A stretch of DNA of 64,000 bases from Tamarix chinensis (Eukaryota; Streptophyta; Magnoliopsida; Caryophyllales; Tamaricaceae), in contig CM060175.1 of assembly GCA_030549775.1 (NCBI GenBank), forward strand, positions 100,735,438-100,799,437, in the 5' to 3' direction. Of the stretch, positions 13,141-26,693 are shown one piece after another (within the stretch, counting starts at the first letter, position 1; each line of letters begins with the position of its first letter). Below the pieces are notes generated by a model. That model was not told where the DNA came from. It saw only the letters and a program-made list of their open reading frames with translations, and searched no databases. The position numbers and the translations under genes were made by a program.

Positions 13141-13545
13141 GAGTTCAGGGACCCCGCTAGTCTTGAAACAGTGGAATGGTCTAAAACACTTCTTAGGGAC
13201 AAAATACATGAGCCACTATAATTAACCGATGGAATGAATTCAACACTTCTTAGAGAAAAATGCTCGTGAACTACTATTATTAAATCGGTTGAATGGTCTA
13301 AAGCACCTGAGGATAAGACATCTAAGTCGCTATTATTTATCAGGTGGAACCGAGTCAACACCTCGGTCCTGACTCACATAGTCTTTCACTTTAATTGATT
13401 AATATCTTTCTATTAATACTTTATCTCTTAATTGTATATTTATTCACCTCAAGTATGGGGTCCCACTATTCTTAATCCGGTGGAATGGACTGATGCATAT
13501 CTCAGGGACAATACACTTGAGCCACTATTATTATCTAGTGGAATG
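13141..13545 (-). repeat. Six-module repeat block of LTR copy G
   Basis: Diverged copies of the CCACTATTATAGCCGGTGG module start near 13147, 13210, 13270, 13330, 13460 and 13520, separated by 50-130 bp spacers. Confidence 0.65.
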
Positions 13546-14150
13546 GACCTATATAAACACCTCAACCCGACTCACGTGATCTTTCACTTTAAATAGTTAA
13601 TATCTTATTAGAGTTGATTGTGTATTCAATATTATCATGCATGACCCATGTAAATATACAAGAAATAAAATTTAATAGCATAATTAAAACCATATAATTA
13701 TCCTCAAATGACCATAATACCCTTAGGTAGTTAAAATGCTATATTATCCTAAGGTTTAGTAAATCTTAATATCAATACATATACATCTTCAATATCCATT
13801 CAGAACATAAATCCTCAATTATCTACATAGATGCCATATTCAACATTATACCAAAAACATTCTTCTAAAATCTCATTACTCAAGATATCATGTCACAAAA
13901 TAATATTAATCATATCACATGTCAAATAAAAGTACATACACATACACATAAAGTCATAGCTATGACACATATCCTTACTAACAAAGATGCCGAAAATCTA
14001 TGCATGTAAATCTTATACCTCCTCTCTTGAGATCATCAAAAAATCACCTATGAAAAATAAGATAATACATGGTTAGCATAACACTCCCAAAATTACAGTT
14101 GAAAAGTTTTCTTTAATTACAACAAACACAAGCACAGGGGTGCTACCGCC

Positions 14151-14194
14151 GTGATCGGCATAAGCCCAGCCCCAACCAGTCTTGTACCAATCAC
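14151..14194 (-). other. Conserved hairpin of LTR copy A
   Basis: Arms 14151-14164 and 14181-14194 around a 16-nt loop. As minus-strand RNA, 14 positions include two G-U pairs and a single A-C mismatch. Confidence 0.7.
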
Positions 14195-14759
14195 AAGGCT
14201 AAGGATAATTTCATAAGAATATTAAGCAACATAAAACAAATAAAAAATCAGAGATACTCATAACACAAAAATCATAGTGCGCATTAAAAGTTATTCAGCC
14301 CAATAAAGTACTTAATCAAGTTCCCACTGAGGATAAAAGGTACAATACAATAAAACAAAAATAAAATGGTACATAAGTAAACTGGAGTAAAAGAGAGAGT
14401 CCAACCCACATCGCTCTTGAGCCCCCATGCCAAGTCCAACAATCAATGCTAGGCCTTGCTCGATGTCTCATAAGTATCATAGGCATCAAAGATGGCTTCT
14501 CCTACCCACACAAACTCAGTAGGGCCCTCTGCTTGTGGGAATGAGCAGCACCTATGAAACGAGTAGTCAATAAGCTAGTACTAAGCAAGGTAACCATGCA
14601 TATAAGGCTAAACATAGAAAGGCATATAATACAATCAGGATCATATAGACAACATACTAGCAATATAGGTAATAGAGGTCGTGTTATAGTCTGGTCAAAC
14701 TTAATCATTAGATCTCAGGTCAATATACTTATTTTACACCATACTCTTTATAAGTTCGT

Positions 14760-15120
14760 ACGAATACGGGAACCCTACTATTATAGCCAGTAGATCGGAA
14801 ATGTACATGGCATAATGCTCCTGACCACTATCATTGTCGGTGGATCTGTCTCTAAGGCAAATTGCTCCTGGGCACTATTATGCTCGTGGATCGGTCTATC
14901 CCCGACTCTTATGGTGTGTCACTGTAATTACTTAGTGTCTTTTTCATGTCTTATCATAACTTAGAGTTTGTTTTATTGAGCTTGGGATCCCCCACTATTA
15001 TAGCTGGTGGATCGGAAATGTACAGGGCAGAACACCTGACCGCCATTATATATATGCCAGTGGACCAATCTTTAGGACACCCAGGCACCTAGGCACTATT
15101 ATGCCAGTGGATTAGTCTGG
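14760..15120 (-). repeat. Six-module repeat block of LTR copy A
   Basis: Two triplets of the module (starting near 14774, 14826, 14874 and 14994, 15041, 15097), each close to CCACTATTATAGCYGGTGG, followed by GATCGG or a related sequence. Confidence 0.75.
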
Positions 15121-16259
15121 GTCCATCTCAATAATATTTCACTTTAAATTATTATTATCTTGACTATGTCTTATTCAATATATGTTTTCACCCTAGGCAT
15201 GCATGTTCTTTGGACTATCGACTCACACAATCCATATACTCCTATTCTCCCAAGAGGCCCCGTCCTATATCTTGGGACTTCTACACCTCCCAACACACCC
15301 CGACATCTTTTCCCTCTTCTAATTACTCCCATGAATACCCAATTCATAAGTGTGTGGGTCAAGGCCCACTCCATTATGCCATCTAAGGTCAACTCACTAT
15401 CGCCCTTTGGGTTTCCCCCCAAAATCCTAATTTGGCCTATATGACCCATCATTTCTCTAGCACTTACAACTCATGCTCATTTATCCCCAACTTGTCCTCT
15501 CACTTAGATTCAGCCCCAAACATTTCACCTTACTTCCCATTTTACACATGTTACCACAAAACCTTAGTTGGCCACCCCAAATCCTAGCAAAGTTCTCTAT
15601 ACACCCTTATACCAACCTACATATTTTTTTGTCTAAGGACTCTAATCACCCAAACAATTCTTCCCTTTACACCCCAAGACAGCTTTTCACACGTAAGGAT
15701 AATCCATATGTAAACACCATCCATCTCATGCAAACCCTAGACTTCCCCATACAAGATCCACTCCATTATCTTATTCTGTCCATATTTTCCTTTTATATGT
15801 CCCCTCATGGGTCATTAGATAATGAGGTTGTTCTTATTCCCCTTAAGTCAGCTCACTTCACCCTTTTCCATTTTCATCCTTTCACCCTATATCATATTAT
15901 TAAAACATCATAGCATGCATGTCCTATAGGGTCACATCATATAACACTACAAGCACAACATATATATCGTTATACACATGCCATAAGAAGGTCATGTGAA
16001 CATACCTCAACTTTGAACCATGCTACAAGTAAGCAGTCATAATAATATAAGGTACACAAACATAACATAACACATGACATATAAGGCGCATAACATACAC
16101 GTAGTTGGTCTTAGCTACATCCTTACCTAATATAACACCAAGCTTGGAGCACACTCCTACACCTCCTTAAGGTTTTAATATAATTCACCTATAAGAGAAA
16201 AATACTAAGGGTTAACTTCCCTCTTACCAATGTTATCATTATTTCCTACCTACCCTTAT

Positions 16260-16890
16260 CATAGCCTAATATTAGGGCTAATAATAATAGTAGTAGTTTT
16301 ATAAGTGAAAGTAGGGGTATTATTCTTAAAGTAGTTAATCATACTACTACTAGCCAAACTAAGTATTGTTAGTCATAGTGGTCCATGTTAAAGTATTATT
16401 AGCAATATTTATATTACTAAAGATAATAGCTTTAATAATAATAATAACCCAAATCTTAGTAATAATAGTAGTAATATTAGTAATACTAAAATAGTGACCA
16501 TAATGATAATGTGGATGATACTATTAGCAGTAGTAGTAATAGTAATACTAGTGATATAAGTAATAATAACAATAATGGTAGTAATGATAACAATATTATT
16601 ATTAATGGTTTGAATCTTAACAATAATAGTAATAAGGGTTCTAATGATCATAATAATAGTAACATTAGTGTTAAGAGGGCCAAGGTTAACAACAACAACA
16701 ACAATAATACTTCAAATCTTAGTAATAATAATGATATGGTTCGAATAACCATGTTAATAATATCATTATTGATAATAGTTCCCAGATTAATAATAATAAT
16801 GGTTCGAATAATAATAATAATAATAATAATAGCCATAGTAATAATACTACTACTACTAATAATAATGATATTAACACAAATAAAATAATT
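16260..16890. repeat. AAT/AAC-type microsatellite region in LTR copy A
   Basis: Degenerate trinucleotide runs that create asparagine- or isoleucine-rich spurious frames on both strands. Confidence 0.85.
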
Positions 16891-17493
16891 AACAACTAAA
16901 TTAATTATTTTTAAAGGTTAGGGAGGCTAGGGCACAACATAGGGATGATGGTGACTAGGAGGCGGTGGCGGCGATAGTGGAGGAGGAAGGGAAGGTGGAG
17001 AAGCATTTTTCTAGGCTAGAAGAAGGGGAGTGAGAGGGTGGTTGTGGTGGTGGTGGATGCTTTGGGTTGATAGGGTTGGAATGGTGGTGGTGATGCAACC
17101 AAAGAGGTGGCGCAGCTGACGGTTGTTGTGGTGGCCAAAGGTGGTGGAGGGGGAGGAAGGGTGAAGGAGAGGGAGGCAGGGAGAAAGGAAGGTAGGGGGA
17201 GGTAAAGGAGGCTCTGGTGGGTGTTTTGGAATGTAGGTAGAGTGGTGGTTGCGGCGAAAATGGCGGCGCACAATAGCGAGAAGGGCGGCGAAGTGGCAGA
17301 CTGGGAGGCCAACTTTGCATAGCTGTGGTGGCTCGTGCAGGGAGAATTAGAGGTGGTGGGAGGTGTGGTTCAGTGGAGGGTGATGTAGGGAGTAGTTTGG
17401 TAGGTGGTTCGGACAGTGGCACTAGGCGACGGTGGTGCAAGGGGTAAGTTTTTGGGCAAGGAAAGGAAGTCTAATTAAGGGGTCGGTTGGGGG

Positions 17494-17501
17494 TATTTAT
17501 A
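17494..17501 (-). promoter_or_regulatory. TATA box of LTR copy A
   Basis: Minus-strand TATAAATACCCCC, about 0.83 kb from the 5' end of the unit. The same sequence lies at the equivalent place in copies C and E, and B has a TACAAATACCCC form. Confidence 0.6.
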
Positions 17502-18336
17502 GGAAAATGAGGGGTGGAAAAGACAGAGAGGGAAGAGGACAAGAGGGGGCAGGTGTGGCAGGGTTGCCAGCCCGCGACGGCGGGCTGGTATAGGCCTGCC
17601 AATTTGTAGGGGTTGTTTGGTTGGGGAGAAGAAAAGGAAAGAAAGGAGGGCATGCGTGAGGAGGTACGATGGTGGTTGGGGCCAAAAAAGGATAGGGAAG
17701 AGAAGGGAGGTGGAAGGCTAGCTTGTGATGGCTGACTAGTTAGCTTACAGGGCGATGCGGGTCTGCAATCTGCAAGCGTGGGAGGAGCGGGGAGGAAGAG
17801 GAAGAAGGAGAAGAAGGGTTGGTCGGCCGATCTAGGGGAAAAAGAAAATAAAGAAAAAAAGGGGAATTGACGAGCAAGCAGGGGAAAAAAGGAAGCATTC
17901 AGGCTAGGCCACGTAGAAGGAGGAAGACGGGGGTCTGGGTCAGGAGGGCTGGCCCAATATGAGGGAAGACGGAAAAAAAAAGAAAGGAGGAAGGAGAGAA
18001 ATGAAAGAAAAAGGAAAAAATAAAAAATAGGTTGATTGGGGTATTTAAAATCTTTTGGCATTTTTGAATATTTAAAATAATAATATTTAGTAAAATAATA
18101 ATTAAATTATCTTTTTAGATTAATTTAGGGTATTTTGAATAATTTTTTCCTAAATTCCACTTTAATTAACAAAACATCCAAAATTTTACTAATTAAATTA
18201 TTTATTACTTTCCTCTTGATTTTTCCTTAAATATTTCCCGTTATTTTAATAAATTAATTTTATTTAATTAATTTTCCTAATAAATTCTTATTTTGACACA
18301 ATTTTCTAAATTAAGGTTTTGGGGTATTTTAGTTAG

Positions 18337-19683
18337 GCTCGAAGATTATAATCGAGAAAAAGTTAAGGTAAAGGAGTGAAAAAATGGAAATAACAGGAGT
18401 CAAAAGGAAGCTTGAGTTTTATGTAAATGTGGTGGTGCTATGGTGAAATTTTTGTGGTGTTTGAGTAATATTTAGGGGTAAAAAAAGGGTGCATGACTAA
18501 AAATAGGGGGCTACTTAGGCATGCAGTAAGTGGTGCACACCCGGGTTGTGAGCCAAGATCTTACATGGGAAGGTTGTGTGAAGAGGCACAATCATACTCG
18601 AGCAACTAATTTCTCAGGAAATAATGAATAGGTGCACACAAGTGTATGCAAGCTATGTGTGAGACGTGTGAGGGTGCATGGGAAAACGGTACAGGTCTGT
18701 ATAGGCGTGTGATAAAGAAAGATAGATGATATGCACGAGTTATGTGCCTCACAAAAATATAATGGACGCGAGGAGAAAATGGCAATAGTCAACGGTCAGC
18801 AATGATGAGGAGGAGTAATATTAGTGGTTGATTGACTAAGTTCAAGGCAGCTCTTAGTGGTTGTGCACAGTTACGGAGGTGGTGGTTCGGTGACGAAAAC
18901 AGAGCATGGAAGGAGGAGGAGGAAAAGAAGAAAGGGAGGAAGGAGGCTCAGGTAGTGTTGATTGCTAAGAGATTTTGGACAATAAATGGCAAATAAAAGA
19001 GGATGGAAGAGAGGGGGGTAGTGTATATATATACGTGTATGATGGCGTGCAAATCGGTGATGTAGGGAGAAGATGCAGTAGCAACAACATAGGCATGAAG
19101 GACATAGAAAAATTTCAACGTAGAGGATGGTTGAGGGTGATGGTGGAGTGTTGGGTGAAAAATGGCAGGGGTAGCAGTCGAATGCAGCATCAATCAATGA
19201 CGATGGTTATGTATGTGTGTTGCTTGAAAATGAAATGGCAGGGGGTATGTAACAATCAATTGTAGTAGCAACAACATAAGATGGTGAGGGCGAGGGTCAT
19301 CAATGATGATGATGGTTGCAGGGGATGGTGGTAGCATCATAAGAAGAGTGACGAAGGTTGTGTGCTGCAAGTGGTAGGAAGAAAGCAAAGTCAAGTCTTG
19401 TGGCAGGAAGGAGGTAGGAGAAATGAGTAAGGAAAAAGGAAAAGTTGGGGTTAATTTTAAATAAAAAATTTATCAGCTAAAATAGGTAAGATTAGTGATC
19501 AAATTTACCAGATTTTAAATTGAATTACGAAGAGTAATTTATTCGGGTCAAATATTCGGATTAGGTTACGATTTTAGGATTAAGAAATTTGAATAAGGCT
19601 AAAATAAAAATTTCTCAAGATTATAATTAGATTAAGGTATTAAAGATATAGAACTAGGTTTAGTAAAATTTCAAGGTATTACA
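18337..19683 (-). mobile_element. LTR-like unit G, 5' part
   Basis: Continues unit G beyond insertion A. In minus orientation it begins TGTAATACCTTGAAATTT, the family terminus, at 19683. The duplication expected next to it (ATGTG, 19684-19688) has no partner at the worn other end. Confidence 0.6.
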
Positions 19684-19697
19684 ATGTGTATGTGTGT

Positions 19698-19699
<2 letters not shown>

Positions 19700-19742
<43 letters not shown>
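19700..19742. repeat. (AG)n microsatellite
   Basis: About 21 uninterrupted AG units. Confidence 0.95.
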
Positions 19743-19750
<8 letters not shown>

Positions 19751-20665
19751 CAACACACCTAAGAATAGCTTAAAGAGATGGCGATATGCAACATATGTAT
19801 AAGATGTATGTTTGTGGAGCTAAGGACTAATATTGACAGGTTATTTGTAGTGGTGGTAAAGGGTTATCGGGTTTTCTAGATGCATCAGTACTGATCCGAG
19901 AAGAAATACTTTTCACTTGTTGATTATTAGATAGAAGGATGAGATTTTATGTTTTATTATTGTCTCTTATCTTTTAATTATTTCTCTTGGAGGTTTTGGA
20001 TCCATATTCTTATCATTGTTTTCCCACTTATGTCATCCAATGTTGTACGAGTACAAGAGTGGAGACTTAATATGGAGACCCAAGAAATAGGAAAAACGAT
20101 AATATTTTTAATTATGAATTATATTTTTATACATTTTGAAGAAACAAGGGTGCAAAAAACATAATGGAAAAATGTTTATGGGATAAGGAAAATGGGTAAA
20201 ATGGATTTTTCATGCATTGGTGATGTTATCTAGGGGCCTTTAAGTATGAATAACCATATTTGTTGGATTAGATATCTAATTTGATTAATTTAATTCAATA
20301 TGGATCAAATAAGGTAAATATTTGATATTCTTATGAGTAATATAATTAATTAATTTCAAAATATTTTATAATAAAATATTTATAAATAAAGATAGAAAGT
20401 CAAATAATATTTATATCCGTAGACATATATATGAGTGTCTTATGTTATCCGAAAAGAGAGTTAAAATATATTATTGACCTTTAAGCCTGCAAAAAAGAAT
20501 TAATTTTGGAACTTAACTATTAAATTAAATTTATAATGATTATTAAAGGGATATATAACTAATAGAATAGTTATAAAATTACTTTATAATATAAACAATG
20601 TTTTAGTATTTTATATGTCCACAAAATGTGAATGTTTATCATTCTACTTTATATATATATATATA
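19743..20665. other. AT-rich DNA, no gene seen
   Basis: The short frame 19949-20164 has no recognisable domain. Confidence 0.5.
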
Positions 20666-20870
20666 GTTAGGCTCTAGTATAAACTACTGTTTAAAATACA
20701 AATGTAGGAACCTTTAGTTACCATTAGATCTAGGAGATTTAAGGGTTGAGATTAAAATAAATTTAGGTTAGATATTTACTAAATCTTGACCACTGATCAA
20801 ATACTAATCTAATAGTTAAAATTGGTTCATATATATGTATCTTAGGAATGATTTGTATTGGACATTCACC
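20666..20870. mobile_element. Possible small element inserted in a TA microsatellite
   Basis: A block of about 205 bp of non-repetitive sequence lies exactly between two (TA)n tracts. Its ends, GTTAGGCTCTAGTATAAA and the inverted GGTGAATGTCCAATACAAA, are loosely alike. The arrangement resembles the Micron-like MITEs that target TA repeats. Confidence 0.4.

Positions 20871-20918
<48 letters not shown>
20867..20918. repeat. Compound (TA)n(GA)n microsatellite
   Basis: Uninterrupted TA run followed directly by a GA run. Confidence 0.9.
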
Positions 20919-21860
20919 TTCTACAAATAATATATTATTAGTACTTCTTGAATTAGTTATTTAATTTATTTTAATTTTCATTTATTGGATTATTTTTATT
21001 ATTATTTTTTGGGGATCTAATAGGATATCGAATCCAATAAACTAATATTATATCACATGAACAACCCTATTGTTATAAATTTTCACTTGGAGTCACTTCG
21101 TTGCATTTCAAATTAATTTTTTAAATAAATAAATAAAATTATATGTTAAATAATATTTTTGTAAGAACACTGTGGAAAACCGTTTAGTAATAAGATCGAT
21201 AAGTTCAAGTCTACAGTATATAAATAGTATATAGCATTTTTATAATTTGATTTACGATAAAACTAATATATTTTTATCTTCAAACAACACCTATGAAAAC
21301 AATCACCCTTCTTAAGGAACTAGAGGTTGGATGAGTATTTTTCGATGAACACAAAATTTATGATACCCTTTTCAAATCTTCATTTATTAGGATTTTTAAC
21401 TGTTGAATAATGATTTATTACCTTAAACTATTGAATGTGTGTGTGTGCGTAATATGAAAATTTGGATTAAAGGGATCTTTAATAAAAAGCGTTGAAAACC
21501 GATTACTAGTTTACGGATTGCCTATGTTAGTCCATTATTTAGTATGATATTTAGATTTTCATTTTTCAACATATTCAATGACCTTTTTACTCTATACCAG
21601 ACCATTGGTTTGACTGAAAAAAGTTGATTTCAACATTGTTTTAATTTGAATATTATTCCCATGTTTATATAATTATATCATTTTGTTATAAGTTTTTTGA
21701 CAGATAGTTTTAAGGAGTTCAAGACTATTATTGCAATTGTATAACAAATTTTAACAAAATGTTACTTTTTGGAAAATTTTCCCCTCTCTTACTTTTCTAC
21801 TTGTCATTTCCATTTTTTCTCTATCTCCACCCTATAATAATAGCTGCTCTCAATGTTATG

Positions 21861-23130
21861 TTCGCTTAAATCTGCAAGCATATGAATGTTGTAATAATAA
21901 AGCAATGTCATATCTTCAAGGACTTTGGTGTTAATTATTGATTTTTATTGTTTATGACTATCTAAGCAGAATAATTAAAAAGAGGTGGGTGATAACCATA
22001 GACAAATAAAATGAAAAAAATGACTTATACTATTGAATATGAATTTAATTAATTAGAAACAGGCATATGACAGAATTTACATTACATCTTCAATGTAATT
22101 TAATAAATTAGTCTATCTTGTATCCCATTTCTCAATACACAAGAGAGAATTAGAAAATTTTAACCATTAATCTCTTTCAATGATTAAAATTTATGCTTAA
22201 TTGAATCTAATAACCTATTTTTATGGCTATAAACCTAATTAGACTCATTAAGAACAAGCCAATTCAATCTATCATCGAGAATCACTAATCTATTTTCACA
22301 AGTTATTAATTTTTGTTTAATTACTAATTAGACTCATTAAGAACAAGCCAATTCAATCTATCATTGTGAATTATAATCTCGGTATTCGAACTTTCTTTTA
22401 TTTCTTGAATCCACTTTCTAAAGCTCACATTTTCCTTTAAATCTTGGGATGATACTCAATAGGTTCACCAGGTCATTGAGATCGGGGCATACAATGGTTT
22501 CTATACAAGAAAAAAAAGGAAAAAGGAAAACGTAAAATGAAAATTAAAATAAAATATCCAGTCTATTCAAAAAATGAAAAGAGACAATATTTATAGTGTC
22601 GAAGTTCCCAACAGCGACGTCAAAAGCTTGTTCACTTAAATCTATAAGCATAAGAATTTGTATTAGCAAAACAAGATCGTATCCTTAGGGATTTCAATGT
22701 TAATTATTGATTTCCATTATATATGACTATATAAAAGAATTAATTAAAAATTGATGAGTGACAACCACAGACAAATAAAATGATAAAAAAAACAGAGACT
22801 ACGGATTATGAATTCAATCAATTAGAAACAAGCTTATGATCAAATTTCTGTTACAAATCCAATGTAATTTAATAAATCAATCAATCTTGTATCAAATTTC
22901 TTAATGCATTTGGATCACTTAGCAATATTTTACCATTAGTATCTTTTAATGATTAAAATTCATGCTTAATTAAATCTAACCACCTTTTTTCATGGTTATA
23001 AATCTGATTAAACTTATTAATAACATACTAATTCAATCAATCCAAGAGAATCACTAATATACTTTTACAAGTTGTTAATTCTCATTCAATTGCTAAGTTC
23101 TAGTGTGAATTACAACTTTTCAATTCTAAA
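21861..23130. repeat. Diverged direct repeat, offset about 770 bp, retroelement-like
   Basis: 21861-22375 and 22631-23130 are clearly homologous, both beginning TTCRCTTAAATCT and sharing GTTAATTATTGATTT and CAATGTAATTTAATAAAT. The first copy contains an extra 90-bp tandem duplication around GACTCATTAAGAACAAGCC (22241 and 22328). The junction before the second copy (AACAGCGACGTCAAAAGCTT) resembles the 'cggcgccaaaa' sequence often found at the LTR boundary of plant retrotransposons. No coding frame remains. Confidence 0.45.
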
Positions 23131-23999
23131 TAACAACCTAATTAGATTAAAATAATGAACAATTTTGCTAGTACTAATTAATTAAATGCTAGTAATTGAA
23201 TAACACAAATCACATAATTTTGACACCAATTTAATTAATTTATAAAATCAACAATGGAATCAAACTCAATTCGATACTAAAACAGCCAATTACTCATGCA
23301 TAATTAAATCATAAAAGCATAATAATGAAATAAAATACATAACAATAGAAGAGAAATATAATAGTTCAATAGATAAAATCATGGAGTTGGAGTTCAGTGT
23401 GGTGCTTCAATTCTCTAGAATCGATGTTTACAAATTGAAAGCAACAATTTAATTTAATATGCTTTTCATAAAAGATATAAGAATAGAAGAGAAAGGGAAC
23501 ACATAAGATGAATGAGAACCCCCCCCCCCCAATAATACATTGGGTCGTGATAATTTAGGTCCGGAAAAGATTGCTCCAAATGTAATCACCAATATGTTAG
23601 ATAACCTACTAAAATAATGAAAACTAATACCCAATATGACTGGACATGTAGCTCAACATGATCCGATGGCTTTGGAGTTAAAATCCAAATATTTATGATG
23701 TAGGTCTACACAACGATGTTGATCAATACTAGTAGGTCATGTTGAGTCCAAAAACTTCATTTTCAATATAATTTCTTCTACACTTCACTACTCCCATGTT
23801 GTTGGACATTAAGAGGCCATGTTTCTTCCTTTGACTCCTAATTCACTATGATTCCTTGCTTAGCTCCAACATTATCTACATAGCATATCAAGAAAGTAGT
23901 AAGATAAATTAATGAGCAAAACTAGGCTAAAATATGAGGAAATCACATGAAACAATAAGAAAATGAGGGTAAGAAATGTTTCAAATATTGAAAGTATTC
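23131..23999. other. AT-rich DNA, no gene seen
   Basis: Includes a C10-12 homopolymer near 23520, which produces the spurious frame 23449-23634. Confidence 0.45.
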
Positions 24000-26688
24000 G
24001 AGTCTATCATGTTACACATATATAGAGATGAATATGGGAAACACATAAAGGGGTAAATGGGAAAAGATAACTTTTTGGGGATTAAAATGCATTTATGTAC
24101 ATTTTAGAGAAAGGGAACTATAAAATAAAAATGATTTTTTTTCCAAGATGAGGACACCAAATCAAATGAAATTTCTATACATCAATGGTTGTTATAGTTG
24201 TAAGCACATCCTTTTCCTCCTTTTTTCTCTTTATGATGGGCTCCTTTGTATATAATCATCCTCTTTATTCCTTTTTATACTCCACCTTATGTCTCCTCCT
24301 ATGCTATCACTCAAGTGAGTTTGACCACATTTCTTCCTCTCCTTTTTTATGTAGCATACCAACTTGCCATCCTTCTCATATTTTCCTTAAAGAATTCAAT
24401 TGCAACCATATTCCTTCTTGAAATTTGTTTTATCTCTTTTGGAACAAAATTCTAAGTGTGAATTTTCTTCCCCCTTTCCTTTAGTTGTATCAAGCCTTTT
24501 ATGCATCTTCTTATTCATTTTCTTCTCTATGTTTACCTTTTAAATTCTTAGTTTCAACTCTCTTATACTTTCTAATAAGTATAACATGGATTAGAACTTG
24601 ATAAAAATGAAGGATAAATATTAGTGTTCTACTTGTACAAAGTTCATTCTCTAATACAAGGGTTTCAAACTTATTTTCCAATCCTTCACTCTTATTTTTA
24701 TGCTTTATTTTGACTTTAAATGGATTTTACTTAAACTTATTTTGATTTTCTTTTTAAGTTAACCAAGTCCTAAAGGAAGTCCTTATTCATATTTCTTTTG
24801 GAACATTGAAGTTTATATGAATTAGGAACACCTTTTAGATATAGATTTTATATGTTATATACTTAGTTTTACCAAATATTCAAGCATTATTTATGTTATG
24901 GAAAGTGTATGCAAACATTTTTGAGTTTGAAGCTCCAAAATGTAATGTTAATGATGATTTAGGGTCTTTACCTCTTAGTGTATTTATGTTAGTGTTGTTT
25001 TCATCGAATGGGGTGTACCATGATATTTTCTATGTGTGTAACCTATACCCATGTGTTATGGAATAACTCTGATCTTAGTATCATTAAACGTACCTTTGTG
25101 ATCTTTTTAAGAATCTAAATACATGTGTAGTGTGTTGTATAACATGGTTTGGTGATTTAAGGTTCGACATATGCTCAATGCATATTAGAGATGTTCCCTG
25201 TTAAATTTAAAGGCATAAGGTTAAGTGTAATTTTTTTAAGTGCTCAAGGTATACATGCTAACTGAGTTTTCTTTCTTGTGGAACTAGTTCACTAGTCAAT
25301 GCCCAAAGTAGCTAATATTTAGAGCCCAAATCAATCACCTTATGAGACAAAATTTCTATTTTGGACTTGTTAACCCACTAGTTACCTAACTTATTTTTGT
25401 GATTAGTCTCACCTGTCACCATTCCATTGGTTAGAGATTAACCAGTATACCGGTTCTCTTATAATAATTGACTAATTTTCTTATTATGTCTGTAATGCTT
25501 TCAATTTATTCCTCGTCTAGTAAAATGCTTTGTGAGACCATTTTACCAGTTTTCTAGGATATTTTGGTATATTTTAGGTTGACTCTAAGGGTTTGGTTGT
25601 GAATTTGATTTTAGTCTTTAACCTTCTTAATCGATGGATTAGATGAAATTAAATCGTTAAGTGTGGAAGTGTGGTATGGATAACTATTAGTTTCTCAGCT
25701 AATGGTTATAGATAATACATCACATATGATCTTAGAATGGCCTCTAATGTACATTTACACATTATATGTATTCTAAATTATTACAATTTCTTAGTTGTCA
25801 TTCATTCACTAATTAAGGTCCCATGCTTAAGGGTTGGGGTAGTTAGTATGGTTTGATTAATGATAGTGCATCAGCATGAATAATTTTCATTCATGTCCCA
25901 TACTTGATGGTATAACATAGTTGATGGTCGTATGCAAGGAAGGTTGTCTATTGTTCATGTGTTATATTAAATCTATGTTTGGGTAGTGGTATTCCTTAAC
26001 CATTTATGGCTTGGGTACTATTTTAATAATTGAGTAGTGTGTTATAAGTGTGAATTCATGATTTGAAACTTTATCTCTACTAAATGTTGAATATTGTCAT
26101 ATGTACATCATGTTTCATATGCCTTGTATTATATCGCATGCTCTATCATATTTTCAGCATGCCTTGTGTGTTGTATGATGCCTTTGTAGGAAAAATCATA
26201 TTTACTAATTACATCGATGTGATAATACTATACTATTTAGATGACCTATTGTAGGTATATAATGTTGATGTGGGTTTTATTAATGGTGTACCAACTGTAG
26301 AGTGAAGACATTTGAGGCAAGATTTAAAGTGAAATCTATCTAGTGGTATACTTTAATAGGGTCTTTTGTAATTAATATATTTTTTGACTCTCACATCATT
26401 TATTCCTTGTTGTTTTTGTACCACCTTCGAGTGTGTTTATATATGGAGTTGATATCCTTTTTTAAAATCTTTATATACCCACACACACTTAGTAATGCCT
26501 TTGTATTTCTTTTATCTTATATTGTGCTAATTATATAAGTAAAATTATTTATTATTGTGTATAGTATGATAATGGTGTGAATAATTGACTTATATTAAGA
26601 GAGATTATAACACCCTTGTTTGGGTATTTTTCTTTTGCAAGATAATTTTTTTAATAAAAAAACTAGTGGTGAAAATTAGGGTGTTACA
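24000..26688 (+). mobile_element. Probable LTR relic in plus orientation (left boundary unknown)
   Basis: Ends AAAATTAGGGTGTTACA at 26688, the 3' terminus of this kind of LTR. The body has a pyrimidine-rich patch (24200-24500) then gene-free AT-rich sequence, in the order expected of such an LTR. No matching left terminus was found, so only the right end is supported. Confidence 0.35.
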
Positions 26689-26693
26689 AAATT

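Larger units (their letters stand above)
12510..14076 (-). mobile_element. LTR-like unit G, 3' part (interrupted by A)
   Basis: Same layout as the better-preserved copies, in minus orientation: GGTGTTATAGCC plus the paired hairpin at 12595-12639, then the equivalent of the AAATGAGCAGCA block near 12935-12960, then six CCACTATTATT-type modules at 13147-13545. It continues at 18337 after insertion A. The outer (3') terminus near 12510 is too worn to place exactly. Confidence 0.6.
14077..18331 (-). mobile_element. Solo-LTR-like unit A, 4255 bp
   Basis: Flanked by a perfect 5-bp duplication GTTAG (14072-14076 and 18332-18336). In minus orientation it runs from TAAAATACCCCAAAACC to the hairpin region and ends GGGAGTGTTATG, worn forms of TGTAA...TTACA. 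It contains a TATAAATA box, a pyrimidine-rich leader, AAT microsatellites (16260-16880), the module block and the terminal hairpin. There is no gag or pol frame. It is inserted in unit G in the same orientation. Confidence 0.8.

Noticed and set aside
16511..16888. Asparagine- and isoleucine-rich frame of 125 residues
   Set aside because: Translation of AAT/AAC microsatellites.
16955..18061. Long proline- and serine-rich frames on the minus strand
   Set aside because: They lie in the pyrimidine-rich leader of LTR copy A. Corresponding regions of B, D and E give frames of different sequence and phase, so the openness comes from composition.
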